From Symsagittifera roscoffensis (lineage: Eukaryota; Xenacoelomorpha; Acoela; Convolutidae), in the NCBI RefSeq assembly GCF_963678635.1, contig NC_087071.1:41988153-42052152 (forward strand): a stretch of 64,000 nt of DNA. The letters run 5' to 3'. This document shows positions 45,451 to 56,174 of this stretch, piece by piece. Each line of letters starts with the position of its first letter. Position 1 is the first letter of the stretch. The notes below the pieces were generated by a model. That model was not told where the DNA came from. It made no database searches and saw only the letters and a program-made list of their open reading frames with translations. A program made the position numbers and the translations under genes.

Positions 45451-45940
45451 GTGACAACAGTTACCATCACGAGTCTAGTTGTTTCGGATTTTGAGTGCAT
45501 TGAAAACAAAATAGTGAAAGAGTTAGGTGTTTATAAATTGGACAAATTGTGGGATATTCCTTTCTTCCTCCCAAAAAATTCAAAACTACATCTCAGTCTG
45601 CTGGGTGTACGAAGCACCTTCAAGGATTCAATTGGAACAGTGGCCATGAAAAATATACTGAGCTTGAAAAAGTATTGAAAAAATTAAAAGCTCAAGAAAC
45701 GGAGTTTTTTGCAAGCGGTTACAAAAAATGTAAAATTTTGTTAGAAATTTTGGAAACAAAGGTTACAAGTTTGGATTACTACGCATGCCCAAAAGTTCAG
45801 AATTTATTTCAAAGTTGAGGAATATGAATGGAGGTGTAGCAACTACCCATTTCGTTATGCAAATACTCTTCACTGTGCAGAAAGAAAAGCATTTGCATAC
45901 GAAACATGGACTCGATATTTTTTAAACAAATTTGAATAAT
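45451..45940 (+). pseudogene. Polinton uncharacterised protein ending HCAERKAF...
   Basis: Three frames together give about 160 codons: SDFECIENKIVKELGVYKLD and KLWDIPFFLPK (45,490-45,590); then HEKYTELEKVLKKLKAQETE and ILLEILETKVTSLDYYACPK (45,650-45,815); and a last part with SNYPFRYANTLHCAERKAF ending at TAA (45,938-45,940). Two frame breaks, near 45,585 and 45,815, split it. The Cys/His cluster in YPFRYANTLHCAERK could bind metal. Family not recognised. It directly precedes the packaging ATPase. Confidence 0.5.
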
Positions 45941-46005
45941 TTTGTATTATCATGTTTTTGAAAATTAAATAGTATTCATTATCAATTTTTTCATTCCAAA
46001 GTTGA

Positions 46006-47149
46006 GATGGCTGATGAATGTGACAAGCAATTAAATTTAGGAAATTTTGTTTTTGATGAAGAGAATCATAAACGAAAGTCATGGGAATTTTTTGGACGTA
46101 CGTGTAATAGATCTCTTTAGTTTTTATGTGCAAATTTTTTGTCATACTTTTAATACTAGCATGTGCAATTGTGCGAACAATTTTATTCTTTACATTCGAA
46201 AAAACAACTGTTTGGGTAAAATTTTTATCAAGTACATTCAGTTATATTTTATCTTCTCCAAAGCTTTGAATAAAATAATTTCTATCAAAGAACGAGTTTT
46301 TAATTCGCTAGATGGACCAAGTGAATCTGGAAAAATGCATCTTGTTTTTGAGTGGTTAAGAATTGGTACATTTCAGCCAAAATTTGACAAAATTTTTTAA
46401 TCAACATTATCAACCTCTTTATGGACAAATGCAAAGGAAAAACCTTAAATTTATCAAAGGAGTTGACTTTGAATTGATTGAAAACCTTCCAAAAACGGAA
46501 CAAAATACTTTTTAATCTTTGATGACTCTTGTGAAGAAAATTCAAACTGTAAGCAGTTTGTAAAAATTGCTACTGCTGGAAAACACGGGGGACTGAATAC
46601 CATATATATTAAGCATAAGTTGTTTCATCAAAGCAAATCGGGAAGAGATGTTGAGTTATAAAAGACACATATAGTCTTATTCAAGTGACCGAGAGATGTT
46701 TTACATATCAATACAATAAGTCAACAACTAGTATAGGTCATTTACTAAATGATTTAACTCCAAAAACCGCTGATTCGCTAAGATATTGCACAAACAGCGG
46801 TTCAGTTCCATCAAAATTTTGTCTCTCAGCAGGAACAAAAACACAGATTTTGGACGATCAGCATACAATACGTCTCTATACTCCTAATATTTCAAACACT
46901 TTCCCAATAACTTCAAAAACAAATCATCCTCCATTGTCCAAAAAGTTTCATTCAATTCCTCGGTGAGCGTCTAGTAAACTTGCTACGAGGCGAGTTAAAG
47001 GATCTCCGAAAAGTAGACATAGTAAAATATCGAAGAGAAAATCAGAACTCACACGAAGAAGAATTTCACTGCGGAAAAGGATAACTTTGGTAAGCTCGCC
47101 AAAAAGCTTACAAATAAATTATATCTGTTATCACTCTTTTCGTCATTGA
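46006..47149 (+). pseudogene. Polinton FtsK/HerA-type genome-packaging ATPase, broken
   Basis: The Walker A region reads GPSESGKMHLVFEW (about 46,314) where the family has a G-x-x-G-x-G-K-(S/T) loop; the Gly before Ser-Gly-Lys and the Thr after it are altered. Walker B is visible as LIFDD (Asp pair at about 46,521). Downstream, 46,685-46,966 is open and contains LTPKTADSLRYCTNSGSVPS, followed by a strongly basic tail in another frame up to about 47,149 (KISKRKSELTRRRISLRKR). At least six frame breaks. The enzyme would pump element DNA into capsids, acting with the capsid proteins encoded downstream. Confidence 0.8.
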
Positions 47150-47307
47150 ACGATTGACATAGTATGGGTCAGTTTGTTCTAATTCCTATTTCAATTTATC
47201 AATCACTAAGTACACTTCCAATAAAACCAAAACTGGATTAAAAGCATGAAAAAGAGGAAAATTTACCAAAAGATTTTGATTCTATTTAGAGTGCTGTAAA
47301 TGCAAAG

Positions 47308-48460
47308 TTGAAAATGAGTAACAATAAGCACCTTATTCACTTAAGTTTGAATTCTCCTAGAATTAGACGAAGTCAGTCAGAAAATATCATATTAGATAAT
47401 CGAGACACAAAAGAAACAATTGTAGACTTTTTGTGTGCACTAAAGCGAAAAAAACACCGAATTTCCCGATATTCACTTTACCATTTTGGAAGCAACTCAA
47501 ATTCCACCTAAACTTGTTATCAACAAGAATGTCACAGCGAAAAACAGATGAACTTAGATCCCTTTCAAAATCTGAAATTGTAAGTCTGAACATATTGAAT
47601 TCTAGGGGTAGAGCTGCGTACGGTTCTGCGCGAAACTTGAGTAAAGCAAGCGGGTTGTCGAAATAGAAACTAGAACAGTTTTCACAAACCAAGACATCAT
47701 ACAAAAAATTTGGGCCACCAATCAGACATTAGACGTTTTCGAATGCTTCAAGCGTCTTCATAATATATCAATGATATTTGGTGTATGGACTTGGCATTTG
47801 TGGACAAACTAGCGAGTCAAAAAAGTGGAGTCAAATATTCATCGGTTGCTGTTGATGTTTTTTCGCGATTTGTCAGTGTTCAAACAATGAAAACTAAGTA
47901 CGCTTTAAAAGCTTTCAAAAAAAGATTTCCGAAAAACACTCCTAAAAAGCTTTGGGTTGATAAAGGAACAGAATATGGACGAACTTTCAAAAATGTTTGC
48001 AGGGAAAAAAATTGAAGTTTACTCGACAATGAGTGAAACAAAAGCTGCATTTGCAGAGAGAGCCATTCAATCATTGAAACACATAATTTACAGTTTCATA
48101 GAAAATCATGGTGAAAAGTTCATTCACAAGTTGCCGCAATTTGTGTCTACAATGAATTGTCGCGTCAATAGATCTATTGGGAAATCACCTAGAGATGTCA
48201 AGAGTACTGATTTCCTCTCAATTCTGTACAATAAACCTCTAACAAGGTATAAACACTGAAATTTAAAGTTGGAGACAGAGTGAGATTCAAAGAATGATTT
48301 TTCATTCCGAAAAGGATACAAACTACAATTTACAGATAAAATTTTTGCATTTCGGCAATATCTACAAAAAAGCCTCCCACATTTATCATCAAAGATCTCG
48401 ACAAAGAAGAAATTCTGGGAAAATTTTATGGAAAAGAGCTGAGAAAAAGTTCTGATTAAA
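47308..48460 (+). pseudogene. Polinton retrovirus-like integrase with chromodomain-like tail, broken
   Basis: The catalytic core is recognisable and retains all three acidic residues: Asp in WCMDLAFVDK (47,788), Asp in LWVDKGTEYG (47,959) and Glu in KAAFAERAIQSLKH (48,056). A frame change near 48,000 separates the second Asp from the Glu. The N-terminal part (47,308-47,666) includes GRAAYGSARNLSKASGLSK. The C-terminal part after TRYK (48,255) reads FKVGDRVR and later TFIIKDLDKEEILGKFYGKE, typical of the chromodomain-like tail, ending at TAA (48,458). It would insert the element and generate the short target duplication. Confidence 0.9.
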
Positions 48461-48599
48461 GGTAAATCATTTTTTAAACTCAATTTCTATCGATCAACTG
48501 TAATGGTTTCTTTTACTATTGAGTTGGTTTCCAACGCTTCTTTTAATTGCTATACGAAAAATAGTCTTTGTTCTTTTACAAACTTTTTACCCGATGAAC

Positions 48600-49157
48600 A
48601 CATTTGAAAGGAGAATGGGAGGTTGCTATTTCAGAACTATCAAACCCTTCTTTGTACCAAAATGTTACAGAGGGAAAGTTTACATTCGTAGATGGTAGAG
48701 AAAAATGCTGTTCATTTACCTGAGAATCAATCAGTGTTTATAACTCAGAGTGCTGATTTGAGTCACATTTTTGGTTGTGATTTAGAACAAAACAGGGGTT
48801 ACAATGAAAGGAAAAAGTCCACCTTATCCTCAGTATTCTTACGACATTATAAGAATACATTCCCTAAAGATATATAGTGATATTACAGAATATAACATAG
48901 TCGTTGATACAAAAACTCCCTAGCTGCGTTGTATTCTATTTATCTTCAAAGTGAAGAGTGGAGATATAATTTCTGCAGGAAAGTACATGAATTATCAATC
49001 ATATACAATTTTAAAATTTAAAAAGCAGTTGAAAAACTCTTTCCATAGTATCAAGCTAGAACTAAGAGATAGTACAGGCGAAAAAATTCCTTTTGGGTCC
49101 GTAGGAATTACCCGAGTTGTTCTCTTGTTTCGCAAGATTTCGAATAATCATTTTTGA
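48600..49157 (+). pseudogene. Polinton minor capsid (penton-like) protein, broken
   Basis: Fragments in order: HLPENQSVFITQSADLSHIF (48,714-48,775), YPQYSYDIIRIHSLKIYSDI (48,820-48,880) and a 68-codon end (48,951-49,157) with KYMNYQSYTILKFKKQLKNS and SIKLELRDSTGEKIPFGSVG. The terminal pattern (a Y-x-P/Y-strand, then an I-x-L-x-D...G-x-x-I-P-F strand ending in a hydrophobic strand) is that of Polinton single jelly-roll vertex proteins. Position between integrase and major capsid also fits. At least four frame breaks. N-terminal limit is uncertain. Confidence 0.65.
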
Positions 49158-49217
49158 TTTAAACTTCATACGAACTGCTTGCTAAAAACTCAGCAGATTT
49201 CCCTATTTTTTGAGGAC

Positions 49218-49510
49218 ATGCAAGACAACGTGGAAGAGTTTTTGGAGCTCTTGCACAAACTCTTGGGAGAACTGCAATCCCCTTTTTTTAAAAATAAATA
49301 GTCCCAGCTGCGAAAAGAATTGGGGCAGATTTGTTTGAAATCGCTGCTCCAGAGATTGGGGAAGTTGTTGCTTGACGTAAAAAACTCAAAACATTTGCAA
49401 AAGATGTGGGAACAAAAACAGTTCGAAAACAATTGGGAGGTGAGAAAAAGAAATACAAGCGTACAACTGATAGAATCAGATCCATTTCTCGATTAGTAGA
49501 TCAAAAAATA
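49218..49510 (+). pseudogene. Polinton small basic protein, broken
   Basis: ATG at 49,218 reads MQDNVEEFLELLHKLLGELQ, then stops at TAG. The next frame continues IVPAAKRIGADLFEIAAPEI and, after a TGA, a very basic stretch (TFAKDVGTKTVRKQ and KKKYKRTTDR). An acidic/hydrophobic start followed by a Lys/Arg-rich tail suggests a DNA-binding or core protein of the virion. That role is inferred from composition and from its place directly before the major capsid gene. Confidence 0.45.
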
Positions 49511-49543
49511 GTCGCTCTCGCGAAGACATTTTTGACAAAACAA

Positions 49544-50859
49544 ATGAGTGTAAACCAAAGTCATTTTCGGAACAAGGCTTTTACAAATTCTTCATTGGAG
49601 ATTTTTGATAAAGTCCTAGTTTTGGAAACAATTATGTCATCTTACATACAAGAAGTATTCCCCAGTACTTCTCTGGATGAAAGCAGTATTGAGTTTGAAT
49701 TTGAAACGGATCGTAATCTCTACTTAGATATGCGTGATACCCATCTTAGCTTACAGCTTCAACTATTCAAAGGAAGGTTGTTTGATGCTTTCAAAAAAGA
49801 AAAAAGTAGAACATAAAGCAAAATCGGAGGAAGATTTATATGAGGAACCACAAACTTACTTAACCTTCGTAAACAATCAACTACATTCTCTATTCTTCAA
49901 CTGTGAAGTTTATTTTAACAATACAGTGGTTTACAATGCCAATGGATTATATCCTCATAAGGCCGAAATATCGAACGAATTCAACTCGTCAGCAGTGAGT
50001 AATAAAAAAAACTTGCTTGTCATGGATACAGTTTTGAAGAATATTCTGATGCATTTGATATGCATCCATTCACTGATAGAGCAAAGTCCTTGGAAACAGG
50101 GATAACTTTTTCACTCAATGAGAGGCTCGCCATTGATTTGTTTACTTGCGAAAAATTGTTACTACCAAATACCAAAGTTCGAATTAAATTTATTCGAGCT
50201 AGACCTAATTTTTACATGCTATCTGATAATCCAAATAACATCCTGAAAAATGTTGATTGTTCGCTGTTTACTAGAAGAATTTTAGTTGCTGAACCTAATC
50301 ATCAATACTTGCAATGGAATCTGGAAAAAGAATCTGCTCAATACAATTACATGGAAACTATAGCAAGAAAGTTTATCATTCCATCTCGTCAAAACCAATT
50401 CATTCAAGAAAATATATTGAATAACGCTCCAGTAAGAAGAGTATATGTTGCAATGAATACAAATTTAGCTGTTGCAGGATCTTTTGATGAAAACCCTTTC
50501 AGTTATCAATCATTTGAGAGAGCTGAGAATTATTCGGAGTGGAAGAGCAATTGTTTCATTAGATACAACTTCTCCTTGTCGTCCTTATGTTACAACAATG
50601 AAAGCAATGCAGTTTAACGAAGTTTTACCAGCTCTTCCTATGGAAGAATTTCCAAAATCACTATATTCTAGTTTTTGACTTGTCTTCACTACAGGATGCA
50701 GCTGAACAATTGCATTATCCAGAACTTTGTGGAGAAAGCTTGAGATTAGAAATGTTTTTCCAGTTTCCCACGGAGCAAGTAACGGAAGTGATAGTCTTGG
50801 AAGACAGAGTATCAAATGTTCAATTTGAAAAACTCGGAAAAGTCGCTAAAAATGTTTAG
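49544..50859 (+). pseudogene. Polinton major capsid protein (double jelly-roll type), broken
   Basis: The ATG at 49,544 (MSVNQSHFRNKAFTNSSLEI) starts about 438 codons spread over three frames. Segments in order are DRNLYLDMRDTHLSLQLQLF (49,700s), FFNCEVYFNNTVVYNANGLY (49,890s), SNEFNSSAVS, the long open block 50,060-50,617 (LRELRIIRSGRAIVSLDTTS in the neighbouring frame) and a C-terminal frame ending NVQFEKLGKVAKNV at TAG (50,857). Frame breaks near 49,800, 50,020, 50,470 and 50,680. Length, position and strand-rich character agree with Polinton capsid proteins. It would form the icosahedral shell together with the minor capsid protein. Confidence 0.8.
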
Positions 50860-50889
50860 TTTTTTTGAGTTTTCAGGTTCCTATAAAAA

Positions 50890-51030
50890 ATTGTAACTTT
50901 TTTGGGACTTTTCATTGTTATTGTCTCTGTACTATCTATTTTGTTTTTCTTCAGACCTAAGTCTCCAGAAAAAGCAGATAATGAATGCTGTTTAATTGAA
51001 AACCTAAGAAATTTCTTCAGCCTGGACTAA
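50890..51030 (+). pseudogene. Small single-pass membrane protein of the Polinton
   Basis: A frame open for 46 codons begins at 50,890 without an ATG (a stop lies just upstream). It contains a 20-residue hydrophobic segment (IVTFLGLFIVIVSVLSILFF), a basic/Pro stop-transfer (FRPKSPEK) and an acidic/Cys tail (ADNECC) before TAA (51,028). It is a good match to a single-pass protein with cytosolic tail. Its start codon seems lost. It sits between the capsid and protease genes. Confidence 0.5.
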
Positions 51031-51201
51031 AAACCAATGTTCAAAAAACTTTTTCCAGTTCACATGTTTTGTGAATGAGACTTTGTTGATTCAATACCTA
51101 AGTGAGCGTAAGTCAATAACTTTAGGTTTTTTCACCCTAAATTACAATATCGAACTATCTTTTTCTTTGTTTTAGATGTAAATCAGAAAACAATTACAAA
51201 G

Positions 51202-51600
51202 ATGAATAATTTTTCACTTCTGCAAATTATTGAAAAAGTTTCTGAACTCAGGTTCAAGTACATGGGATCTTAACCCTCTGATAAAGTACCTCAACTGACA
51301 AAATACTCTTTTGCAATTGTTAACTCAGCTCCAAGCAATGATAGATGGGAGCACTGGATCATGATAGCTCGATTGAACAAAACTTACTACTTTGCTGAAT
51401 CTTTGGGTAGAAAAAGAACAACTTACTCCTTTCTAACAAAAATGTATCGGCGAATCGTTCCCAGAAAACTACAAAAAACTGATAATTTGTGTTGATTTTA
51501 CACAATTTATTCAGCATTTCTTCTTTTTAAAATCTACCAGAGAAACTTGAATAATATTCATGATGTGCATGTTTTGAAATTTATAAGTATTTTTATGTAA
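51202..51600 (+). pseudogene. Polinton adenain-type cysteine protease, broken
   Basis: ATG at 51,202 starts MNNFSLLQIIEKVSELRFKY and stops early. The next frame holds KYSFAIVNSAPSNDRWEHWI with the catalytic His in EHW, FAESLGRKR with an acidic residue (family normally Asp or Glu here), and TDNLC with the catalytic Cys. A TGA replaces the next codon, usually Gly; the frame then continues FYTIYSAFLLFKIYQ to TAA (51,598). The family matures capsid proteins during particle assembly. One frame break plus two stops. Confidence 0.85.
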
Positions 51601-51648
51601 ATGTGTAGTTTATTATTTGTAAGTGTAAATTATGGCAGTAAGTTTACT

Positions 51649-52219
51649 ATACGATGCAGTGATTTATATATTTTTAGTAATTTTTTTTTCTCAAAGAAAA
51701 TTTGATTTTTTTTCGAAGTTTCAATAGGTTTCAGCATTCTTGCAAGAAGATTTTTCAAAATGTAAGATTATCAAATAAATTAGTTAATAGGTCAAGTTAT
51801 AGCAAATTTTATCACGTTTTGAAGTTTTTCGAAAAAATTTTAAATTTTGTAAAAAAATTCTTTATTTTTTCTCATAAACTCTTACCATTGACTTACCATG
51901 CACCAAAAAACTAATTGAAAGAACAACATTCCACAATCTACAAGTAAATAACCAGTGACTTTTAATATATAGAAAACGCGCGCCAAAAATTTTAAGAAAA
52001 AACTAGACATTTCCACACTAAAACCAAATTTTTTTGTTTTTCTTACCATTATCTTACCATCACACAAAGCATACCTTACCATCGGTATTTACAATCTTAA
52101 AATATTGCTGATTCTATATCCAATCTTAATACCAAGCGAGGCTGACCCGAAATCTATAACGTATATTAATACATGCGGTCAGCCACGCACCCCCCACCCC
52201 ACTTTAGCTCCAACATCTT
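51649..52219 (-). repeat. Polinton right terminal inverted repeat
   Basis: Complement of 35,378-35,951. It starts inside with ATACGATGCAGTGAT and ends with CCACCCCACTTTAGCTCCAA and CATCTT. It carries five CTTACCAT words matching the five ATGGTAAG words at the left. The repeats have diverged by point changes and small indels, consistent with an old insertion. Confidence 0.95.
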
Positions 52220-52335
52220 ACGCCCGTTTTTGGATCATTGCATATGCGATCCAACAGACGATCCAAACAAACTTATTTTGATTGTTATCAGCCGAGTTCA
52301 ACAAAATTTGATAAGAGAGATTTTTTCTCAGTATT
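52220..52335 (+). repeat. Continuation of tandem unit after the Polinton, with right target duplication
   Basis: ACGCC (52,220-52,224) repeats the left target site. What follows (TGCATATGCGATCCAAC, CCAAACAAACTT, GCCGAGTT, TTGATAAGAGAGA) lines up with the uninterrupted unit boundary at 32,750-32,850, so the Polinton interrupts one continuous ancestral sequence. Confidence 0.8.
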
Positions 52336-55013
52336 TATTAACTTTCCAATGGAACTGAGTTCTAGAAAGGCTATTTTTATTGAAGAACAACTCGATCTAC
52401 GTGACATGAGTAATTAAACTCACTGTTCAATTGACCCAAGAATTTATCTTATAACTTTAAAAATCCAAATTAAAACGCCAATGTTAAATTCAAAATATTA
52501 TGCTGATTTGTTTTTTCGAAGTCAAAACGTGGGCCGGTGTGCCCATATGACAATTTGATTTTAATCTGACAATTTTTGAACCCTGACAAGTTCCACAAAT
52601 TGTATAAGAAGTTTACCTCGAAGATTGTCAAAAAGCAAGAGAAAACCTTAAATTATGGGAGAAGTGTGTTCGTGAAACTGTTGATTATCAGGTTTCTTAA
52701 AATTAGATTCCATAAGTTAACTTAAAAACAACAAAACTGAAGAAAGAAAAATGAAGTTGTTCAAAAACTTCAAACTGAAAGAGCAACCAATTGATGAAAC
52801 CAATGAAGTAACAGTTTTTATATACAAGAAGATCAAGGAAAAATTTATAACACTGGACATTGGTGTTAAAAGGACTTGGACAAAATCGGAAATATTTTTT
52901 GTCTCAATTAGTTGACGTTTAACTACAAAAGTTTCTGCAGATCTAGTTTTCTAATGGCAATTTAGATTACGAAAAGTCAGCCTGGAGCTCAATCTTGTCA
53001 GATGTAATTGGCTATATTTTGCCAAACTCAAAGCTTTGAAACGGTAATTGACACAATTACTAGAATGGCCGGACAGCAAAGTTCTTTAGATTAAGTTTAT
53101 TTTAGATACACTTTGTTCCACGAAGCCGATTCTCTCCAATGATTTACGTATGTAATCAAATCTTTTTTAAAAAAAAATCTCCTCTTTACAATCAGCAACA
53201 GCTTTATGGGTCTGGAATAAAACTCCGTCCTAGCAAATTTCTTGAGAAACTAATAATCACCTGCAGGCAAAGACACTAATTGAAATTTTTTTCGCTAGGT
53301 GTAGATTCGAAAGAACAGTTTGTTTGAAGTGTGGTTTAAACACAATACGTTATAATATGTCATTTTTTACTTCTCATCAAATCAAGCAAATTCACAGCCT
53401 TAGCAAGTGGGTGTAAAAAAAACAATCTTTTTAAAGCATATACAGTACCATTAAATTTCGGTCAGAGTGAAGATTTATGATAAAACTGCCAAACTTACGG
53501 GTTTTTTCAGTTCCCTGTGAATGCCTATGTAATAAAGTGATTGTAATTGACCTTAAATCTCAAATAAACCAGAAAATGAAGAAAGCTATGGGCTTTCCAT
53601 CGGCATAAAACGAAACAATCTTGCACCTTGATTCTTAAACAATGACCTTGAACCTTCAACTGACATTTTTAAATCTCTTGAGACAAATACTGTATTTTTG
53701 CTTCATCTAATTCCATTATAAATTGTGACAGCAGTCGAGTATATGTTTTTTTCAAAACGTATTTAAGTTAGAGTAACCGTTCCATCGAACACATTAACCC
53801 TATTACTTCAAAAACAAGTTTCAACAACTGGCCATGGGACGCCGGACATACCAACGCATAGAAAACCTTTTTTTGCAACAGATGAAAAAACAACCAAGAA
53901 ATACAAGAACAACTGGTTTTTTCTACTGAAGATGAGGCAAACGAACTTAAAACCAGATCTGAGCTTACGAAGAGAAAGAAGACCTTTATATTGATTATTT
54001 CGAAAAGGTCTTGAACCATCTGTTTCTTATGATATCCAAACCAAACAAAAAGAAAACAAAACAACTCTAAAAGCGCCATGATAAATTTGCTTCTGCTCTC
54101 TAACTTGGTAAACTGTTCGTTGTGAATAAGTATGCCAAATTTTTGGTTCAATCAGCGACTACGAAAAAATGTCACCCAAACCAACAAAATACAATCAACT
54201 AGGGAATCCTCATTAGATTTCCATTCAAAAAGATTGAAACCGCAAAGAAGACTGTCGCAGACAGTGAAAATACAAAAAGACAATTTGAAAGCTAAATGAC
54301 CCAAAAAAATTATGCAGAACGCCCAATAAATATTCATCAGTTTCAAAAAAATTAGTTTAAAATAAGACTAGTAATCAAGTAGTTCCAATTTTTTCGGCAA
54401 TGAACAAAACATGAATTATGAACCAAAAACCACAGAAAAAGTCAAAGAAGAGAAGTGTGCTGATATTTTAAAAAGGGACAAATTGCTGCAAAACAATCGC
54501 AAAGTTTTACATAGACAAGAAGATAGAACGTCAAGTCCAAATGCATGAACTACAAGAAAATTTACCAACAATCAAATTACACCCTGATGAAGTTGGTTTA
54601 ATGTCCGATTGCATTCGACCAAATCTGCTAAAATCCAAATCATAAAAAACCGTCAAACAAAACCTGGTGAAAAAGCTACAGAAATTAAATGTTCAACCAT
54701 TTGGTTATGCCAACAATCAACAGAAAGTTTACAGCAGAGTTTCAAATGATTTAGATTTTTTTGACAAAAATTTTTATCTCAAATACTTTGTTTTGAAAGA
54801 TTTTAAGGAAAAATTTACGTTTTCTATAAAAGAAACATTTCAACAGTTTGTCACTGAATTAAAGTCCCGAACAAATTTTATTATCAAAATAAGTGGAACA
54901 ATTAAGTTAGTTGATTGGTATTTTTCACCGACTTTAGCTCTACGTTAACGATGTTTTCATAGTAGAAAAAAAATCAAAACATTGACATTCGTTACTGGAA
55001 ATCAGACAAACAT
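52336..55013. other. About 2.7 kb of degenerate sequence, possible old coding debris
   Basis: No family recognised. Two stretches are unusually stop-poor for AT-rich DNA: 53,768-54,346 on the minus strand (hydrophobic, Ser/Phe-rich, probably a shadow of A-rich sequence) and 54,540-54,948 on the plus strand, which reads HELQENLPTIKLHPDEVGLM, meets one stop, then continues 93 codons. The latter could be an eroded gene. There is no motif to name it. Confidence 0.3.
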
Positions 55014-55944
55014 CCCGGGTTGACCTCCATACACCGAAAATGGTTTTCATACAATTCCATACATCAAGTGTATGGAAAAATGCTTGTCATACAATTTTCA
55101 TACAATTTCTAAAAATGGTTGAAAACTCGTATAAACTTATTTCTGTGGATGTTTGATTCTTATAAAACAGTCTGGTGATAAAAAACTGAGGTTCTCGTTT
55201 TTTTGAAAAAAATGCTTATCATACAATTCCCATATATGGGAATTGTATGACTGGCATTTTTTTGATGGCAACACAAAAAATTTTTAAAGTAATTTTGAAA
55301 ATTTGGCCCAAAAAATTTTTTGTTTTTTTTCAACCGCAAATCGAATTTCGTACGCAAACAAACATTTTTCGAAATTTTTTTTTGCATGCAAAATTTAATA
55401 TTTTGAGTGCATAACGTAGTCCTGGATACGATAAAATTGGCTTTTATTTTCTTTTCACTTAATTTTTTTTGCAAAAACGCTGAAAATTCCTATTTCTTTT
55501 GTTATGGTGTGTTAATGTAAGCCTTGATCAATGTCTGATAACTTGCAAATTCAAAAATTTACAATAATCATCATTAAAAAATTTTGCCAAAAAATAAAAG
55601 TTCGTTACTTTTGTTATATCAATTGTGACAAACATCCAAATTCAGGTCGTTTGCTATGCATTGTTACATGCAAGACCGTCCAACCGTTGGTGTTATGAGT
55701 AACCAAGGTCTTTGGCACTTGTGTTCGGTTGGGAACACAACCAAAAACTTTTCAGAAACTAAATGTTGAAAGAAAAAATCAAAATTTATGGAAAAACACC
55801 TATCATACAATATTCATTTATGGAAAAATCTTTATCATAGAGATTTCATACAATGTTCTGTACGTATGGCATTGTATGGAATTGTATGACAAGAAGTTTT
55901 TCATAAATGGAAATTGTATGATTAGAAGTTTTGGTCAACCCGGG
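55014..55944. mobile_element. 931-bp segment bounded by inverted CCCGGGTTGACC termini
   Basis: The left end CCCGGGTTGACC (55,014) and right end GGTCAACCCGGG (55,933-55,944) are exact inverted repeats. Each is followed inward by TATGG/CATACAATT words of the same family as at 16.1 and 22.6 kb. Subterminal palindromes continue on both sides (to about 55,260 and from about 55,795), with unrelated AT-rich sequence between. This is the structure of a non-autonomous terminal-inverted-repeat element. There is no coding frame. Confidence 0.7.
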
Positions 55945-55964
55945 ATCATATACTGCCCGAGTCG

Positions 55965-56172
55965 AGATTTTTTATCTAATTTGAAGCAAGATTTGAGCGG
56001 TTTGAGCGGTTTTTTTAGACATTTACGCTCAAAATCTTGCTTCAAAATGAGCGGTTTGAGCGGTTTTTGAACGGTTTATCTAAAAAAACCGCTCAAAAAC
56101 CGCGCAAGATTTGAACGGTTTTGAGCGGTTTATCTAAAAAAACCGCTCAAAAACCGCGCAAGATTTGATAAT
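55965..56172. repeat. Nested direct and inverted GAGCGGTTT repeats
   Basis: About 200 bp built from GAGCGGTTT/AAACCGCTC words. One hairpin pairs GAAGCAAGATTTGAGCG (55,982) with CGCTCAAAATCTTGCTTC (56,027). Two further hairpins of GGTTTATCTAAAAAAACC type are directly repeated at a 53-bp period (about 56,078 and 56,131), each followed by GCGCAAGATTTG. It lies directly downstream of the truncated tRNA. Confidence 0.85.
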
Positions 56173-56174
56173 AA

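Larger units (their letters stand above)
35378..52219. mobile_element. Complete but degenerate Polinton/Maverick, 16,842 bp
   Basis: Defined by matching terminal inverted repeats, a target duplication and a full Polinton gene complement. The minus strand carries protein-primed DNA polymerase B (36,060-40,378). The plus strand carries, in order, a membrane protein, several unknown proteins, packaging ATPase, integrase, minor capsid, a small basic protein, major capsid, a small transmembrane protein and cysteine protease. Polintons are large self-synthesising DNA transposons that also encode virion proteins. Every large gene here has frameshifts or stops, so neither transposition nor particle formation is expected from this copy. 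Confidence 0.97.

Noticed and set aside
53768..54346. Hydrophobic minus-strand frames (127 and 64 codons)
   Set aside because: Composition is Phe/Leu/Ser-rich as expected for the complement of A-rich DNA. There is no signal peptide, no spaced membrane segments and no family motif.
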